Shown here: piece after piece, positions 1 to 12,969 of the stretch
Position numbering within the stretch: the stretch's first letter is position 1
Layout: every line of letters begins with the position of its first letter
Assembly: GCA_963277665.1 (NCBI GenBank)
Contig: OY728136.1
Location: forward strand, 1,978,602,576 to 1,978,666,575
Source: Viscum album
Lineage: Eukaryota > Streptophyta > Magnoliopsida > Santalales > Viscaceae
DNA length: 64,000 bases
Direction of reading: 5' to 3'
Notes under the pieces: generated by a model
The model's database searches: none
The model's input: the letters and a program-made list of their open reading frames with translations, nothing else
What the model was told of the DNA's origin: nothing
Program-made: the position numbers and the translations under genes

Positions 1-3000
1 GAAATAATGTCTCACTATTTTGATCTAGAAACTAAGATAAATATTTTAGTAACACTTATTACAGACTTGAATCCTTCCATTTAGAAATGAGATATAGTGA
101 TCTCCCCTTGAATGACATAGGAATCACCTTTTCACATATCCTTCTGAGTTTTCTCTATAAAATTTTTATTCTTTTTCATTTCCTATATTTAAATACAGGA
201 TTTTTATAAGAATATTGTATTTTATGCACAAGTGGTGAATAGAAACTTGATGAATATTACTGAATATGATGCAACTTATTTCTTATTTAATTCATTGTAA
301 TTTATTTTCCAATGTAAAAGATTTCAAAATAAATATAAAATAAATTCCTTTTCATTATTCTACCCTTAAATACTTTATCTATTTAAATGATATTGTAATG
401 GATATTTTGTATTTGTATTAGCCATGGGATCTTCAACATTGTATTTCAAAATTTTGATAAAAAGGGGCGAAGAAATAGGTTTCAACCACTCGTTATCCAC
501 TTGGTGAAGTTTAGAAAAAATCTTCTTGAGTAAATTATCCATTACATTTATCTGGGATTAGAAAAATAAGTATAATCTTAGTGGTAAGGATAAGAAGATA
601 AGATTAGTTGATAATTTTTTTATCCAAGTGGAATCCCAATTTTTCTAAGTAATCAAAATACCCCAACATTTTGATATCATGATAAATAACTAGATTTCCT
701 TCTTTCAGTTTAAACTGATATATTGTATTGGAAATCATATTTATTTTTATCCTTTTCTTCTATTTCTCAAGGGAATAGATATATAATATTATGGTCTAAG
801 AATCCATGCCCTCATGTTGTATCATAAAATCACTAGAAATGGATGAAAATATAATACAGTAGACATATGAAGCTTCCTCAACATATCTATCGTAGGCATC
901 CTTTTGACCATGGATTACCTTCTGGGGGTGGAAAGACATGAATAAAGGATTCCAACTCATAATGAAAAATTTATGATAGTAATGAATCACATAAATGATT
1001 ATACCATATCTAGAAATTTTTATTTGTCAAAAAATACCCTCAGTTAAGGATTGATCACATTGTATTCATGGGTTTCCTTTCCATTTTCGATAATAATTAT
1101 AACTGAATATTAGTACTATAATGGATTAATAATTACTTAAGACATAATAAATTTAATTTTAATAAGTCTGCCACTATTTTATCAAGTCTAAATATCCCTC
1201 CCTATTGGAGTTGTAATTTCTAGTTTCTTTGACATTATAGTGCCAAGGATCCATATTTCCTTTATTATAATTCAGATCGAGGGAATGAAAATTACTAGAA
1301 ACTATTTAGGTAGGAAGTCTTTCCAACTACATGCTTACAGATCCTTGATCCGCTATGTGGACTCCCCAATATTGAATCCCATACTAGGATTTTCTCAACA
1401 ATTATCTCCAAATTTTTATTGGACAGATGAATTCCATTAAACCCAATATAGATTTAGTTAAGTGTACCTACTATATTAGTTAAGACTTCATGATAATTAA
1501 TATTTCCTATGATGGAGGCCAAAAAAAATTAAACTATTGATTAATCATAATTAAGATGATGGAAGGCTTAATGAAATAACATTTAATTTATGGATTTTGT
1601 TTTATTATTTGTAAAATTATCATTTTTTTCTTTACATAACTTGTTTATATTAAGTGGATTTTTCTTAATTAATGAATCATGTTGGATAAATAATTTATGT
1701 ATAATCCATTGATTTTGATTCCATATTTTTACATTAATTCATATATTTATGTGATAATGGTCTTGGATCCCTAAAATAAATAATGCATAAGATTGAAATA
1801 AATATATAAACAAATTAACTGATCATTAGATTATGTAATGGTTGGTTTATATATCAGATAATAAATAAACCTATGACTTTAGGATATAACTCAGTTTTTT
1901 GGTCTTATCATGAGTTTCCACATTCCATATATCCACTTATTTATCACTTATTTTGGAATCATTATGGTTTCATCATGAACCACATAATCTATTAATTACA
2001 ATTATTTATTACTCACATGTAGGTAAGGGAAACCAAAGGTTTGGTTAATGGGGATTACATAAATAACCATAAAAATGAAGGTCCTATATAATAATAGAGG
2101 GAGGGGTGACATGAAGGCCTTCAAATTTAATTTAATTTAATATTAAATAATTAAAAACCCACGAAATAAATTAAATTAAAACATTAAACACATACATAGG
2201 TCTTTCTCAAGATCATGAATGGTCATTCATGTAATGTATATGAAAACTAAACCAGTTAATAGTCATTTCTATTTGTTAATTATCATTAAGATAAATGCAC
2301 TTGGATTAATTAATTAATTAATTAATTACAGTTCATCTTAATCACCATCTGAATTCATTGGAGACACACATTATCAATTCGTTTATGGTAAGTAAATGGT
2401 CGAACTAATAATTACAGACTATTACAATAAATTAATTGATAATTTATAATTATTTAAAACCATTGATAAATTTTCAAACATAAGAAGTTTCACTCAATAT
2501 AATAATGTTTTGATTCTACAATATTCAATTTATTTTAATTCAATTCTATCCTTAATTGAAATACTAAAAGCCTTGTGCTTACAAGTTACACGTCGTGTAT
2601 CTCGATTGCCATGTACCCGACTTATATGGATGGGGATTCAACATGTAAATTGGTCAGACTACATGGAATATACTAGTAGCTACATTTTGTGGGTTCAAAT
2701 TTCCATGTGTCCATATAACTTGCTGAAGGACTTGATGTATTCATTGAAAGCGATACTACATAATGTGTAAAATCCAGCCACACACCGTGTATATTGCATG
2801 TCATGTGTCCCCCTGTCTTTATGAATTGATAGGTTAATACATTGTATGTGGGAATTAATGAGTTGCATGTCATGTACACCATATACACATCATTTACTCC
2901 ATTAGTGAAACATCCTATTAGTACCACATGGTTTTGACGATATCTAATGACAACACAAGTTGCCCGATTTTTTCCAATAATGTGTGTAGACTATAAATAA

Positions 3001-5050
3001 TGAATTCCAACCACATTTCATGTAATCTAATATTCCATGTGCCAATTTGTTCATATCTACATGTGATGTGCAATAAATTCACAATATATAATTACTTTTT
3101 GGTGCATCGTGTATCCCATGACATAGCCATTTATAGTGCACTTGAAAACACTAGGTGTACTCCGGTTACACGTTGTGTAGTCCCATGCTACCCAGATAGA
3201 TTCCATAACACTTCTCATTGAAATCTATGTTTTTTCTTCATTTATTATTGGACTTAAGAAATTGTTAATCTTTAGTTTTTATATTAAAATGTAAAAAACA
3301 TGTTAATTCAAATCTGATTAAATCAAAATAATATAAAATGATAAAATTTTCCACGATTATGCATATTGATTAAGAATATAATAAATAATTATAAATTTAA
3401 AACATGACCAATCTAATACTACTTTTAGGTTCCTATCATAGTGGAAGTGCCTTTGGTGATGGTTGGAAAAATTGATTAGCTCATCGAATCATGTTTTTTA
3501 GTGATATTTTCAGTCTACCAAAAACCCTTTCTAATTAACTTCATTACACTATAAGGATTCATGTTTAAAATCCCTATAGTGGTGATCCACACAAACTCCT
3601 TTGATCTTTTATCAACACCTATTGATTTTTGGGTGCTAGCATGGTGAGTAAAAATTATTGCATTGTTCGTATTGATCGCTCCAAGATCATTCGGGAATAA
3701 AGGAGTTATACTAATTATTGAGATTTAGAGAGGAATAATTATATATATATATATTTAGAGAGGGGGTGGGGGAGTATGTTGTGAACATTGATTCCCTACT
3801 CTCAATTTTCAATTAACCCTTCAAAATAGACATAACCATCTATTTATAGAGATAGGGTTTAAGTTAAAATATTATTTAATTTCATACTAGACCTTAAATA
3901 ATATAATAATCATTAACAAAATACATTCTATATAATAAATAAATATTATTTTTCTTATAGTGTGCTCTAACTTACACAATGATGAATATAATTTTACCGG
4001 TTTGAAAATTAATTTTTATTAATAGACAAACTCCTATTATATTTATTCCCCTTGATATTTATTGAATACCCAAATAAATATTTTATTCATATAAATAAAT
4101 ACTTTACTCACATTCCATCGAATAAATATTTATTAAATATTCAATGAAATAAATAAATATATTTTATTCACAATATGATTAACAAATATTTATTTAATTT
4201 ATGTGATCAACTAAACTTGAATAAAATTATTCCTCAGTCTCAGAATAATATTTATTCCATTAATTAAATTGAAAATATAATTTAATCAAGATCAATAGAA
4301 ACACTTAGTGTGCGATCCTCTACTATTCTTTCTCGATAGTAATAGATGAGATTGCCTAAAGTCCAGATTACTATCTAGTAATAGGTTAAGGTACCTTAGA
4401 TAAATAACTTAATGTCACAACATTGAGAACCACATATGAATGTTCTCTATGTAATATAATCCCATTTTTTCAATATCTCATCAAGTAGGTTTCACATCTG
4501 TGTCATAAACCTATGTGCTTGATACAACTTTTGTTAACTAGGTGAAATAAATGTCCTTACACTATGTCCATGAAATTTAATGTGATAATTATTTTTCAAT
4601 CAAAGGGATAAGAAGTCATATTTGATAAGGATAAAAAAGAAAAATACTTCCTTAACAAATTAATTAAAAACATTTCATTCATGATACACCCAATATATCC
4701 AAATTATCCATGAAATGTTTTTTTCATGGTTTATGAAATACATCTAAGTGTATGAGTTGTAACATGCATCAATAATAATCTTAAATACTAGGACCATTAC
4801 ATATTCTCATAGATAGGAAAATCTAATGACACCAATACATGAAGAAATATTGTTGGATGGTCTGTTCTCATAACCTACCATCATATAGATTTCCATGTGA
4901 AATATTTATGATAATAATTATCATATTATTATGATTACTCACACATAACTGTCATGTTTTACATGTCCCACCATAGAACGTTATCCGATCATAAAACCAT
5001 ATTTAAGAATATCATCATGGAATTTCAAGGTTCTCATTATATAAAAGTAC
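1..5050. other. AT-rich DNA without a recognisable gene
   Basis: Only short chance reading frames are present on both strands and none resembles a known protein. A pure (TTAA)n microsatellite lies at 2,305-2,328 and a short (AT)n run at 3,741-3,754. Around 4,020-4,190 the sequence is dominated by AATAAATATTT-like words. The stretch 3,430-3,900 contains a TATA-like word (CTATTTATAGAG, about 3,839) and could be an old LTR, but I found no second copy in the window. I see nothing else that can be supported. Confidence 0.6.
2305..2328. repeat. (TTAA)n microsatellite
   Basis: Six uninterrupted copies of a 4-bp ATTA/TTAA unit, 24 bp in all, in AT-rich noncoding DNA. Confidence 0.9.
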
Positions 5051-5109
5051 AATTATTCCCTTTTAAATGTAAAAGATACTATAATAGTCTATTAGCTCCT
5101 AGTCTGTTA

Positions 5110-8009
5110 CTTTCTCAGTTTTGTTGTTGGAGGTGTTTGGGGAAGTTTCAGGATTTTTTTGTGGAATTTGGAGGTGCATCAAAGGTGTTGATAGAATTGT
5201 AAGTTGTATAATTGGATTGCATGGCATGAAAGTTTGTTTCATAAGATGACCATGGCTAGTTCCCAATATAATGGTTTTGGGGTTAATTAAATAATAAAAT
5301 TAAAAGGTGGTGCATTTTTTGTTGGAAACAAAAAACCGAGGATTTCACAATGTGAAATGGAATTAAATGTCATGTAATCCTTTGTTCCAGTGAAATTTCA
5401 AAATTATTTATTGGTTAAAATTTTATTTATTCGGCCATGCTATCACATTCCTTTGATTTTGGGTGAACCCTAGGAACCCCTATGTGTTATTCAATCCCTT
5501 CTTCATGCCTCTTTGATCCCTGTATTTTGGTGGATTTTCGTTGATGATTTATGGTTGATCTGTGGTGAGTTCTCTCTTCCTTATCACATTTTTTCTTCCG
5601 TTCTTCTCCCGGGGATCCATTATGGTGGTGTTTTGATGGTTTGGGGTGTGATCTGGGTTACATTTTATGGTATTGGGATTTCGTTTATGTAGATCCATGG
5701 TTATATTGGGGTGATTGTTGTTTGCGGGCATTCTTCTTCGCCCTGTAGTGCACATTAAGATGGAAAGCTTCTTTAAGGTGGGATTTCCCTTGTTTCTCCT
5801 TGTTGGGTAACATGATCAAGGGGTTATACTTTTGTTTATCTATATAATGTGGTTTTTATGGCTTAATTTAAGATAAATAAATTGGTTAATTGAAATTTAA
5901 GTGTAAAATGGTATTCATCACATGTTTTTAAAGCCTTGATATGATTGTTATATGGTGAATTGTATGGTCTTGATGCCCAACCAAAAATTGTGACCGTTGG
6001 GTGATTTTTTTGCATTGGATATATGTGTTGTGATTGATGATTTACTTTTGATTGATGTGATGTCACCCTAAAATTGAATTTTTTTAACCACTTATATTTG
6101 ACTAATGAAATGGTTTCCCCAATATTTTTGCTGGTGTGATAATACAACTAAGTTAAAGCCGGATGTGATAAAGAACTTTTTTATAATTTCTCATATGACC
6201 TTGGCATGTTTTGATGTGAGTACGTGATTATGAGATGGTGATTTGTGGTTTCTATGAGGTGTGGGGTGATATGTGGTTGTTTGGACATGCTTTTGGGGAG
6301 GTCAAGAGGTAGTTTGTTTGGCCATAGTTTTGGGGCGGTGAGGTGATAGTTTATTTGGTTGTGATTTTGGGGAGGTAAGGAGATTGTTTATTTGGACATG
6401 ATTTTGGGGCGGTTAGGAGGTAGTTTGTTTTGATGTGCATTTAGGATGGTGAGGTGATAGTTTGTTGGGCCATTATTTTGGGGTAGCGATGTGATAGTTT
6501 TTTTTGTTCGTGCTTTTGGGGCGGTGAGTTGACTGAATGTTAAGTTGTTTGTGGAGTGTGGTTTATTTATGCTAGATGCCTAAGTAGTGATGGAAAAAAT
6601 TGAATAATGGTTTATTAGTGTTTGAAATTGCATGGGTTTGTTTGGTTAATGGGATGAGAAATTTTAATAAATAATTATATGAATGGGTGTTGAACATAGA
6701 TGATATGTGAAACCTATTTAGTATATTAGGTCTCTTCACCTTCTAAAATTATTGTTATAGATTCTAATAAATACATTTAGAAGTGGAAGAAAATGTGATG
6801 GCGTTGTGAGTATGTTTTTTTAGTTTGGAATACATATGTTCAGACTGAATGTTTGATAATATATATATATATATATACTTTTACAATCTTTTTATTTCTA
6901 TACACACCCCACCCACATTGAAAATTATGTGTTGAACACCCACATAGTCTTTCATGGGGTGTTTTTCCTAACATATGGTGGGGAGTATAGTTGGATGGGT
7001 ACCTGCTCTTTCCCACACTCTCTTCCATTCAAGGTAGGTATGACACAAGCTATGATGTATGAAGGTATGTTATTTCTTTAGATGGTTGTTGTAATGGCCC
7101 ATGCGTCTTCAGGAAAGATGTGAGAGCCCATGTGTTTTCATGTGTGGTGATATGTGTCCCAAGTGTCTTTGGGATGAGGTGTGACGTCCTAGGAGATTTT
7201 GTGTGAGACGTGACCATGCTTGTGGTGCGGTAGCCCAAGTTTTTTAGGCAATATGTGTGTGGTCGTTCTTTTGGGGAGGTAAGCCCAGGTGTCTGTAGGT
7301 GAGGTGTGTTGTGATAGTGCTTGTGGGGCGGTTTGGGATCTAAAAGGGATGAGATCTCCAAGATGCACGGTGTTGGGTGTGATAGTGGAATAATAGGGGT
7401 ACAATTTTGTGGGGTACCCTTATCAATGTGATCATGTTACATTATATTACTTTAATTTCATTATTTAGTGAACATGACTTGGTGAAGATGGGTTTGGATA
7501 GTATTCATATTTAGGTGTTGTTTGGTTCTGCTGATTTTTGAAAGGTGCATTTGTATGCTTCTTTCATATGTGCATGAGAGAAATTTATTTTTCTAATTAG
7601 TATAATTGTATGATCACCCTATGTATATAATTTTTTTTAGTTTTCTAGAAGGATCATGCATATCGTGCTAGACCTAACTAACTTAGATCCTTTACAGTTG
7701 TTGTGTTGCTACTTTAGATTTACTTTTGGGTATTTACTTTGGAGACTTTTCTTGTATCAGTTATATTTATAAATACATGTGGGATTGTTTTTTTCATTCT
7801 TTTTATATTATTCCTTGGATTTATTGTTAGTGGTTCATTCTATCATCGAATCCTACATTATTATTGAGTGTAATTCCTCCCATAGTTTAGATTTTTATAC
7901 CCTCTATGCTAGTCTCCAACCCCGGGCCTATTGGAGGTGGGAATCGGGGGGGGGGGGGATTATCTCTCTCCACTCATTGGGGTATCTTTGGAAGGAGGGT
8001 GTCATTACA
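5110..8009 (+). repeat. 5' LTR of the Tekay-like element
   Basis: This stretch aligns along its length with 13,420-16,310. Shared blocks include the GTTAATTAAATAATAAAAT word (5,284 and 13,601), the repeated lines about a GGTGAGGTGATAGTTTGTTTGG motif, and the end block reading CTCTCTCC..CTCATT..TATCTTTGGA. The 3' boundary at 8,009 is set by TTACA followed by the primer-binding site. The 5' boundary is fuzzy (5,050-5,190): the first roughly 450 bp of the right LTR have no clear counterpart here. A run of 13 G occurs at 7,946-7,958. Confidence 0.75.
7761..7776 (+). promoter_or_regulatory. Possible LTR TATA box
   Basis: TTATATTTATAAATAC lies about 240 bp before the LTR end. The right LTR has a related CTATTTATACATGC at about 16,070. 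Both position and sequence fit an LTR promoter, but this is inference only. Confidence 0.35.
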
Positions 8010-8012
8010 GGG

Positions 8013-8024
8013 TGGTAATAGAGG
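8013..8024 (+). other. Primer-binding site, initiator tRNA-Met type
   Basis: TGGTAATAGAGG starts 3 bp after the TTACA end of the left LTR. The canonical site in this retrotransposon lineage is TGGTATCAGAGC, so 9 of 12 positions agree. This fixes the 5' LTR end and the + orientation of the element. Confidence 0.75.
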
Positions 8025-8069
8025 AGATGGTTGAGAGATAAGATGGAGTTCGGAGTTAGTTATAGTGAG

Positions 8070-9330
8070 GATTGAATATGTTGGAATGGAAATAGTCCCA
8101 ATTGACCTTGGTGCATGACATAAGTAAGGGAGACTGGCTAGTAAATGGGATTCTCGGGCCCCCCTTTATCTAGTGCATGGACTTCGAGCATATTGATTGG
8201 TTAAGTGAGATGGTTCTACTTGCATGGTAGTGAACTAGGAAAGGTAAATGCAACATAATTACTTGTGTTATTATTTAAATTGGGTTGTTTTGGGAAATTT
8301 AAAATGTATAAAAAGATGAATTAAATGAGTTAAAACAAATATTAATAAAATTCCATACTACTATGGATTAGGAAATAATTATTGACTTTCATATATGACT
8401 CCTAGTAATCATATGGGTGTGGCTTAGGAATTTGAGGTTTAACAGGTAGATTCGGTTGATTGATGTAGGTTTGATCCGATTGAGGGAGATGATCAATGGA
8501 AGAGGATGTTGAGTGCTTTCTAGTGGTTGGATTTGCGGAAGTATGAGAGAAGTGTTTTAGATGTGAAGATAGAGGGATAGCTGGAAGATCTCGGGATCTA
8601 TTTTAGTATGATGTAGGTCCCAAAAGAGTATTGTGTCTTTTTGGAAGTCACATAGATATGGGGAGTTTCACGTCAGTGGTGGACACTTTATCTGGGATGG
8701 AAGAAGCAGGAATACATTTTATGGGCCGAAATCCATAAGGAGTTATGAGAAAAGTTATTTTCATCGACCATGAAGGAAGAAAAGAGGAAATATCTTCTTT
8801 CTATTAAATAGGATAGTATGTTAGTGTAGGAGATGGGTATCAATTTCAAGGACATTCTTTGATTTTTCCTAGATATTTTTTCCAGATGACGAGTCTCATG
8901 CGAGATGTCTTGAGGAGACACTCCATCCTTATATCAAGTATACATTTACTCCTTTAACGTTGTTGACATATCTGGAGGTTCTGAAGAAGTCAAGGGTGAT
9001 CGAGTGGATGCACTTGTGAAGTGTTTTCCTTGATAGGGTTACCAATAGGGTTCCTCTAGGGGTAGGGTTTTCAATGGTAGGTCTTAGGCATCAGGGCCTT
9101 CAAGGTTTCAACTGATAGAGAGTTTGGCTCAACAACTTCTTTTTTAGCCTTCTGGGGCTAATATTTTTCATCATTTTCCTAGGATCTTTGTGATAGTGTG
9201 TTTTGGTTGTGGGGTTCATGGCCATTTCAAGAACCAGTTTCCAATGGATCCCCAATCTTAGTTTTTTAGTGGTGGATAGGTTCAATTCCATACTTAGTAG
9301 TAGTTTCCAATGAGACCATTTTAGCAGTCG
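8070..9330 (+). pseudogene. gag relic of the Tekay-like element
   Basis: Gag would form the capsid-like particle and bind the element RNA. The reading frames here are broken by many stops, but the end is diagnostic: at 9,199-9,240 the + strand encodes CFGCGVHGHFKNQF, a CCHC zinc knuckle (C-x2-C-x4-H-x4-C) in which the last Cys is replaced. Upstream blocks around 8,480-8,560 (with WKRMLSAF) and 8,690-8,800 follow the usual order of the retrotransposon gag domain, though I assign them mainly by position. The relic lies between the primer site and the protease relic. Stops are frequent, so no protein is expected. Confidence 0.6.
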
Positions 9331-9469
9331 AGTTAGCAGTCTTATGCTTCACTAAGAGGAAATGGGGAAGGTAGAGGAAAACATTACAATGTTTCTCATG
9401 TTCCGGGACCAAGACCTGAGTGTGGTCATTGCAGTGGTTGTCAGTATAGAGGCAGAGGAGCTGGGAATG

Positions 9470-9956
9470 ATCAGTTGCACACACTGGAGGTAGAAGATCT
9501 AGAGGGGCCAGAGATCTTCATAGGTATGACCAGTTTGTTTAGTACTCCTATTTTTTCCATTTTTTATTCAAGAGATATATACTCCTATGTTTCACCCACT
9601 CAATACCTTGCTATGGGACTAGACATAGAGAGGATTCTTGTGCCCCTAGTGTTTAGTATGCCAGTCAGAGGCTAGAACATCTTATTTGATGTGTGTTGGG
9701 GTGTAGATTGATGATGGGGTTACATCAGTCATGTGGGGATCTTTTCTTGTTACATAGAAATCCATATGATGTTATTCTCGGCATCAAATTGTTTTTTTCT
9801 ATAATTGGTTTTATCACCTACTTTCATAGGAGAGTCATGTTTTCAGATGTGGATGGAAACATGTGGTTTTTGATGGAATGGAGAGTTATCAGGTGGGCAG
9901 TGGAAATTTGTAAACCTATCTTTTGTTGTTGGTCATGTTTTCAGTGGAATCATTAG
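9470..9956 (+). pseudogene. Aspartic protease relic (Tekay-like element)
   Basis: The protease would cut the polyprotein. Two frames hold the remains: 9,475-9,675 includes YLAMGLDIERILVPLVFSMP, in the place of the conserved stretch after the active-site region. 9,693-9,956 includes a PYDVILGIKLFF block, matching the D-x-ILGMDWL motif near the C-terminus of Ty3/gypsy proteases. The catalytic D-S/T-G triad is not clearly preserved. The fragments are in different frames with intervening stops. Confidence 0.55.
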
Positions 9957-10019
9957 ATCCTATAATGGTAGCGATTCCCAAGGTTATTGGAGAGTTCTTG
10001 GATATTTTCCTTAAGCAAG

Positions 10020-10910
10020 TTTTGATGCTACCCCCTCAACATGATGTTTATTTCAGGATAGATTTATAGACTGATGCTTCTCTAGTTTTGATGGATCCTT
10101 ATCGAATTGAAATTTATAAGTTGTGGGATTTGATGGTTCAAAGAGATTATCTGATGTAGAAGGCTTTTATCTAGCCTAGTGTGTCATTGTGGGGTGCTCC
10201 AGTGTTGTTCTTAAAGAAGGTGGATGGTGGTATGAGGTTTTGTATAGACTATTAGAGGTTGAATTAGGTGACGTTCAAGAACCGTTACCCTCTTCAAAGG
10301 ATTAATGATCTTTTTAATCAGTAGAGAGTCTCAAGTTGGTTTTCCAAGATTGATATGTGGTCTGGATATCACCATTGGAGGGTGAAGGAGGGAGATATCC
10401 AAAATAATGCCTTCAGATAGATGTATGGTCACTTTGTGTTTATCGTCATTCCATTCGGTGTTACAAACGCACCAAACATGTTCATGAGGTTTATAAAATC
10501 TATGATCTATGAGTTATAGGATCCCTTCATAATCGTATTCATCAATGATGTCTTGACCTACTAGAAGTCAGAGGAGGAGCATGATGATCATCTCATAATT
10601 GTCTTGCATGTTCTTTTATTCCACTATCTCTATGTAAAGTTTATCAAGTGTATGTCCTATACATGAGAGGTGAATTTCCATGGGAATATTGTGTCTCATT
10701 AGGGTGTGGTAGTAGATCCATCAAAGGTTGAAGATATTGTTTCTTGGGTAGCAACCAAGAATTTGGTACAAGTTCATAGTTTTCATGGCCTTTCAGGCTT
10801 TTATCAGAGGTTTGTACCCAATTTATCTCATGTTAGAGACCCGTTGAAAGATTTAACCTAGAAAGACTAATATTTTGCGTGGAGTGATCAATTCCAGCTA
10901 GTTCTTAGTT
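10020..10910 (+). pseudogene. Reverse transcriptase relic (Tekay-like element)
   Basis: The order of RT motifs is easy to follow in one frame with stops: LPPQHDVYFRIDL (about 10,027), a VDGGMRFCIDY block (about 10,210), FSKIDMWSGYHHWRVKEGD (about 10,340), FIVIPFGVTNAPNMFMRF (about 10,440), then the catalytic box. That box reads FIND (about 10,540) where the family has FIDD/YVDD, so one catalytic Asp is lost. The thumb region with HSFHGLSGFYQRFVPNLS follows at about 10,770. This is the classical Ty3/gypsy RT, which would copy element RNA into DNA. Several TAG stops replace codons that are Gln or Arg in the family. Confidence 0.85.
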
Positions 10911-10959
10911 ACCTTAAGGGGATGTTGGTTAGAGCTCCAATTCTCTGCTTTCTTAAGGA

Positions 10960-11330
10960 AAGGGTGATATTTGAGGTGTTTTATGATGCTTCCTAACTAG
11001 AATTAGGATATTTTCTGATGAAATAAAAGGAAATGATCTCTTACGGGTCTAGTAAATTATTCCCACTATATAGTGCTATCAATAGTTGTGTTTGTGCTAA
11101 TGTTTTGGAGAAATTACCTCATTAGAGAGTGATTTTTGGTCATTATAGATCACAAGAGATTGAGGTATATCATTTCTCAACATGGTATGAACTTACGAAA
11201 ATCAAGGTGGATGGAATTTCTTCCGGACTAGGTTTTTTAGATCTTGTATACCTCATAAAAAGGGAATGATGTGGCTGAGACATTGAGTAGGAAGTTATGG
11301 ATGGGTTTTGATTAGGACTCTAAGGATTCT
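10960..11330 (+). pseudogene. RNase H relic (Tekay-like element)
   Basis: RNase H would remove the RNA strand during reverse transcription. The block beginning VFYDAS at about 10,975 corresponds to the first catalytic Asp, as in the family pattern 'VYCDAS'. The middle and end are heavily mutated. The assignment rests on this motif and on position between the RT and integrase relics. Confidence 0.55.
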
Positions 11331-11559
11331 TATAAGGAAATGGAGATATTGGAATACTTGCACTTAGATGCAAGAGTGGAAGGTGGTAGAGGTTGTTTGT
11401 TTCAGATGACGGTGAAATATTATCTATTATAGTAGGTGGAGGAGTCTCAGGGGGGAGACTCAGAGGTAGAGGTGTTGCATGATTATGTTGTCCATGGTGA
11501 TGCTCTAGAGGGATGGTGAGAGGATGGTTGGAACCAGATGTTGTTTCTTAGAAGGATTT

Positions 11560-12460
11560 TTTTTTATCGATGTGAAATTAAGTTCTTCGTGAGTTCCATA
11601 TCTCACCCTTGGTGTACACCCATGAATTTTTAAGATGTACTATTTTTTGAGAATTTGGTTTTGGTGGCACAAGATAAAACAAGAAGTGGTAGAGTTTATG
11701 GAAAAGTTCATGGATTTCCTGTAAGTAAAGGTCAATCATTGTGTTCTTGGTGGTTTGTTACAACCCTTGGATGTTCCTGAGTAGAAAATGGGATGAAATC
11801 TCGATGGATATCATCATAGGGTTACCCATAGTTTAGAGAGTTTTTGATTCTATCTGGGTGATAATAAATTATTTGATGAAATAAGATCACTTCTTAGAGA
11901 TCAAGGGGTCATGCACAATAGATGATTTGGATAAGAGGTATGTGGATGAGGTTATGTGGTTTCATTGAGTTCTTTTCTCCATTGTCTCAGATCGGGAAAC
12001 AAAATTTTCCTCATGAGTTTGGAGGGGATTGAAGCATGATTTTGGAAATAGGTTATTCCTTAGCACCACTTTACTCCCACAGATAGATGGATAGATAGAA
12101 TGGACAATCCATATACTAGAAGATATGCTATGAGAATTCATTTTGTAATGGTGGATCTTGGGAGAAACACCTAACTTTGGTAGAGTTTTCTTATAATAAT
12201 AGCCACCACTGTTCCATTGGCATGGCTCCATTTGAAGATTTTTATGGAAGAATGTATCATTATCCATTATACTGGATAGAGGTTGGGGTGACAACTATTC
12301 TTGGTCCCAATGTGGTGTAGAGTAGGACATAAAACGTTCAATATATTTGTGAGAGGATGAAAGTAGTGCCAGATCGAAATAAGTTTTATGTCGATTATAG
12401 GAGGAGGCCCTTGGAGTTTGAGTCTAGAGACCACGTGTTCTTGAAGGTTTCCCCTAGATG
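11560..12460 (+). pseudogene. Integrase relic (Tekay-like element)
   Basis: The catalytic core is visible: SDRETKF at about 11,988 carries the second Asp of the D-D-35-E triad. A block ending in HILEDML lies near 12,100-12,125. After a frameshift comes LVEFSYNNSHHCSIGMAPFE (12,175-12,235), which contains the conserved region after the catalytic Glu. The earlier part (11,640-11,800) is poorly readable. Integrase would insert the cDNA into the genome. Confidence 0.75.
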
Positions 12461-12639
12461 TGGGTAGTAGAGGTCTAGAATATGAATTAATATTTCTCCC
12501 ATGTTTTTCATACCCTTTGAGGTGTTGGGGTGAGTTGGTGAGGTGGCATAATGGTTTGCGTTTCAACCATGGTTGGAGAGGATCCAAAAAGTCTTCCACA
12601 TCTCTCAAATTCATCAGAATCTTCACGATGAATCGAATT

Positions 12640-12840
12640 TCATTGAATGGTGAGAGTTATATATTGAGGATGACACATAATTTGTGGAACAACTTGTAGA
12701 TATCTAGGATCTCCATGAGGAGGCACTACATGGGTGAACCATTCCTCTGGTTCGTGTGTTATGGAGGCATGGTGGCTAGGGGGAGAGTACTTGGGAGTGA
12801 GAGACATAGGTGCGTTCCCAGTACCTGAATTCATTTTGTG
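12640..12840 (+). pseudogene. Chromodomain relic at the integrase C-terminus
   Basis: The + strand encodes YIEDDT..FVEQLVDI at about 12,660, then IPLVRVLWRHGG (about 12,739-12,774) and GESTWE (12,781-12,798). This is the order of the chromodomain found at the integrase end of plant chromoviruses, where it is thought to direct insertion to heterochromatin. Stops interrupt it. It is the main argument for placing the element in the Tekay/Del group. Confidence 0.75.
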
Positions 12841-12956
12841 TTGTTCTTTTATATATTTTTCTTTAGGATGAGATGTTTGAACCTTATTTTATTGGATGAG
12901 TTGTTTTCCTTGGTTTGTGAGTGTGTGGTGTAATGTGTGATAATGTCCTGACATAT

Positions 12957-12969
12957 AAAAAGGGGAGGA
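12957..12969 (+). other. Polypurine tract of the Tekay-like element
   Basis: AAAAAGGGGAGGA sits just before the right LTR, the position of the plus-strand primer. The TG expected at the LTR start has been lost or mutated. Confidence 0.65.

Noticed and set aside
4954..5202. 82-codon + strand frame before the Tekay-like LTR
   Set aside because: No recognisable motif, and it crosses the LTR boundary, so it is probably chance.
12267..12626. 119-codon frame on the - strand
   Set aside because: It is antisense to the + strand integrase/chromodomain relic, which has recognisable motifs.
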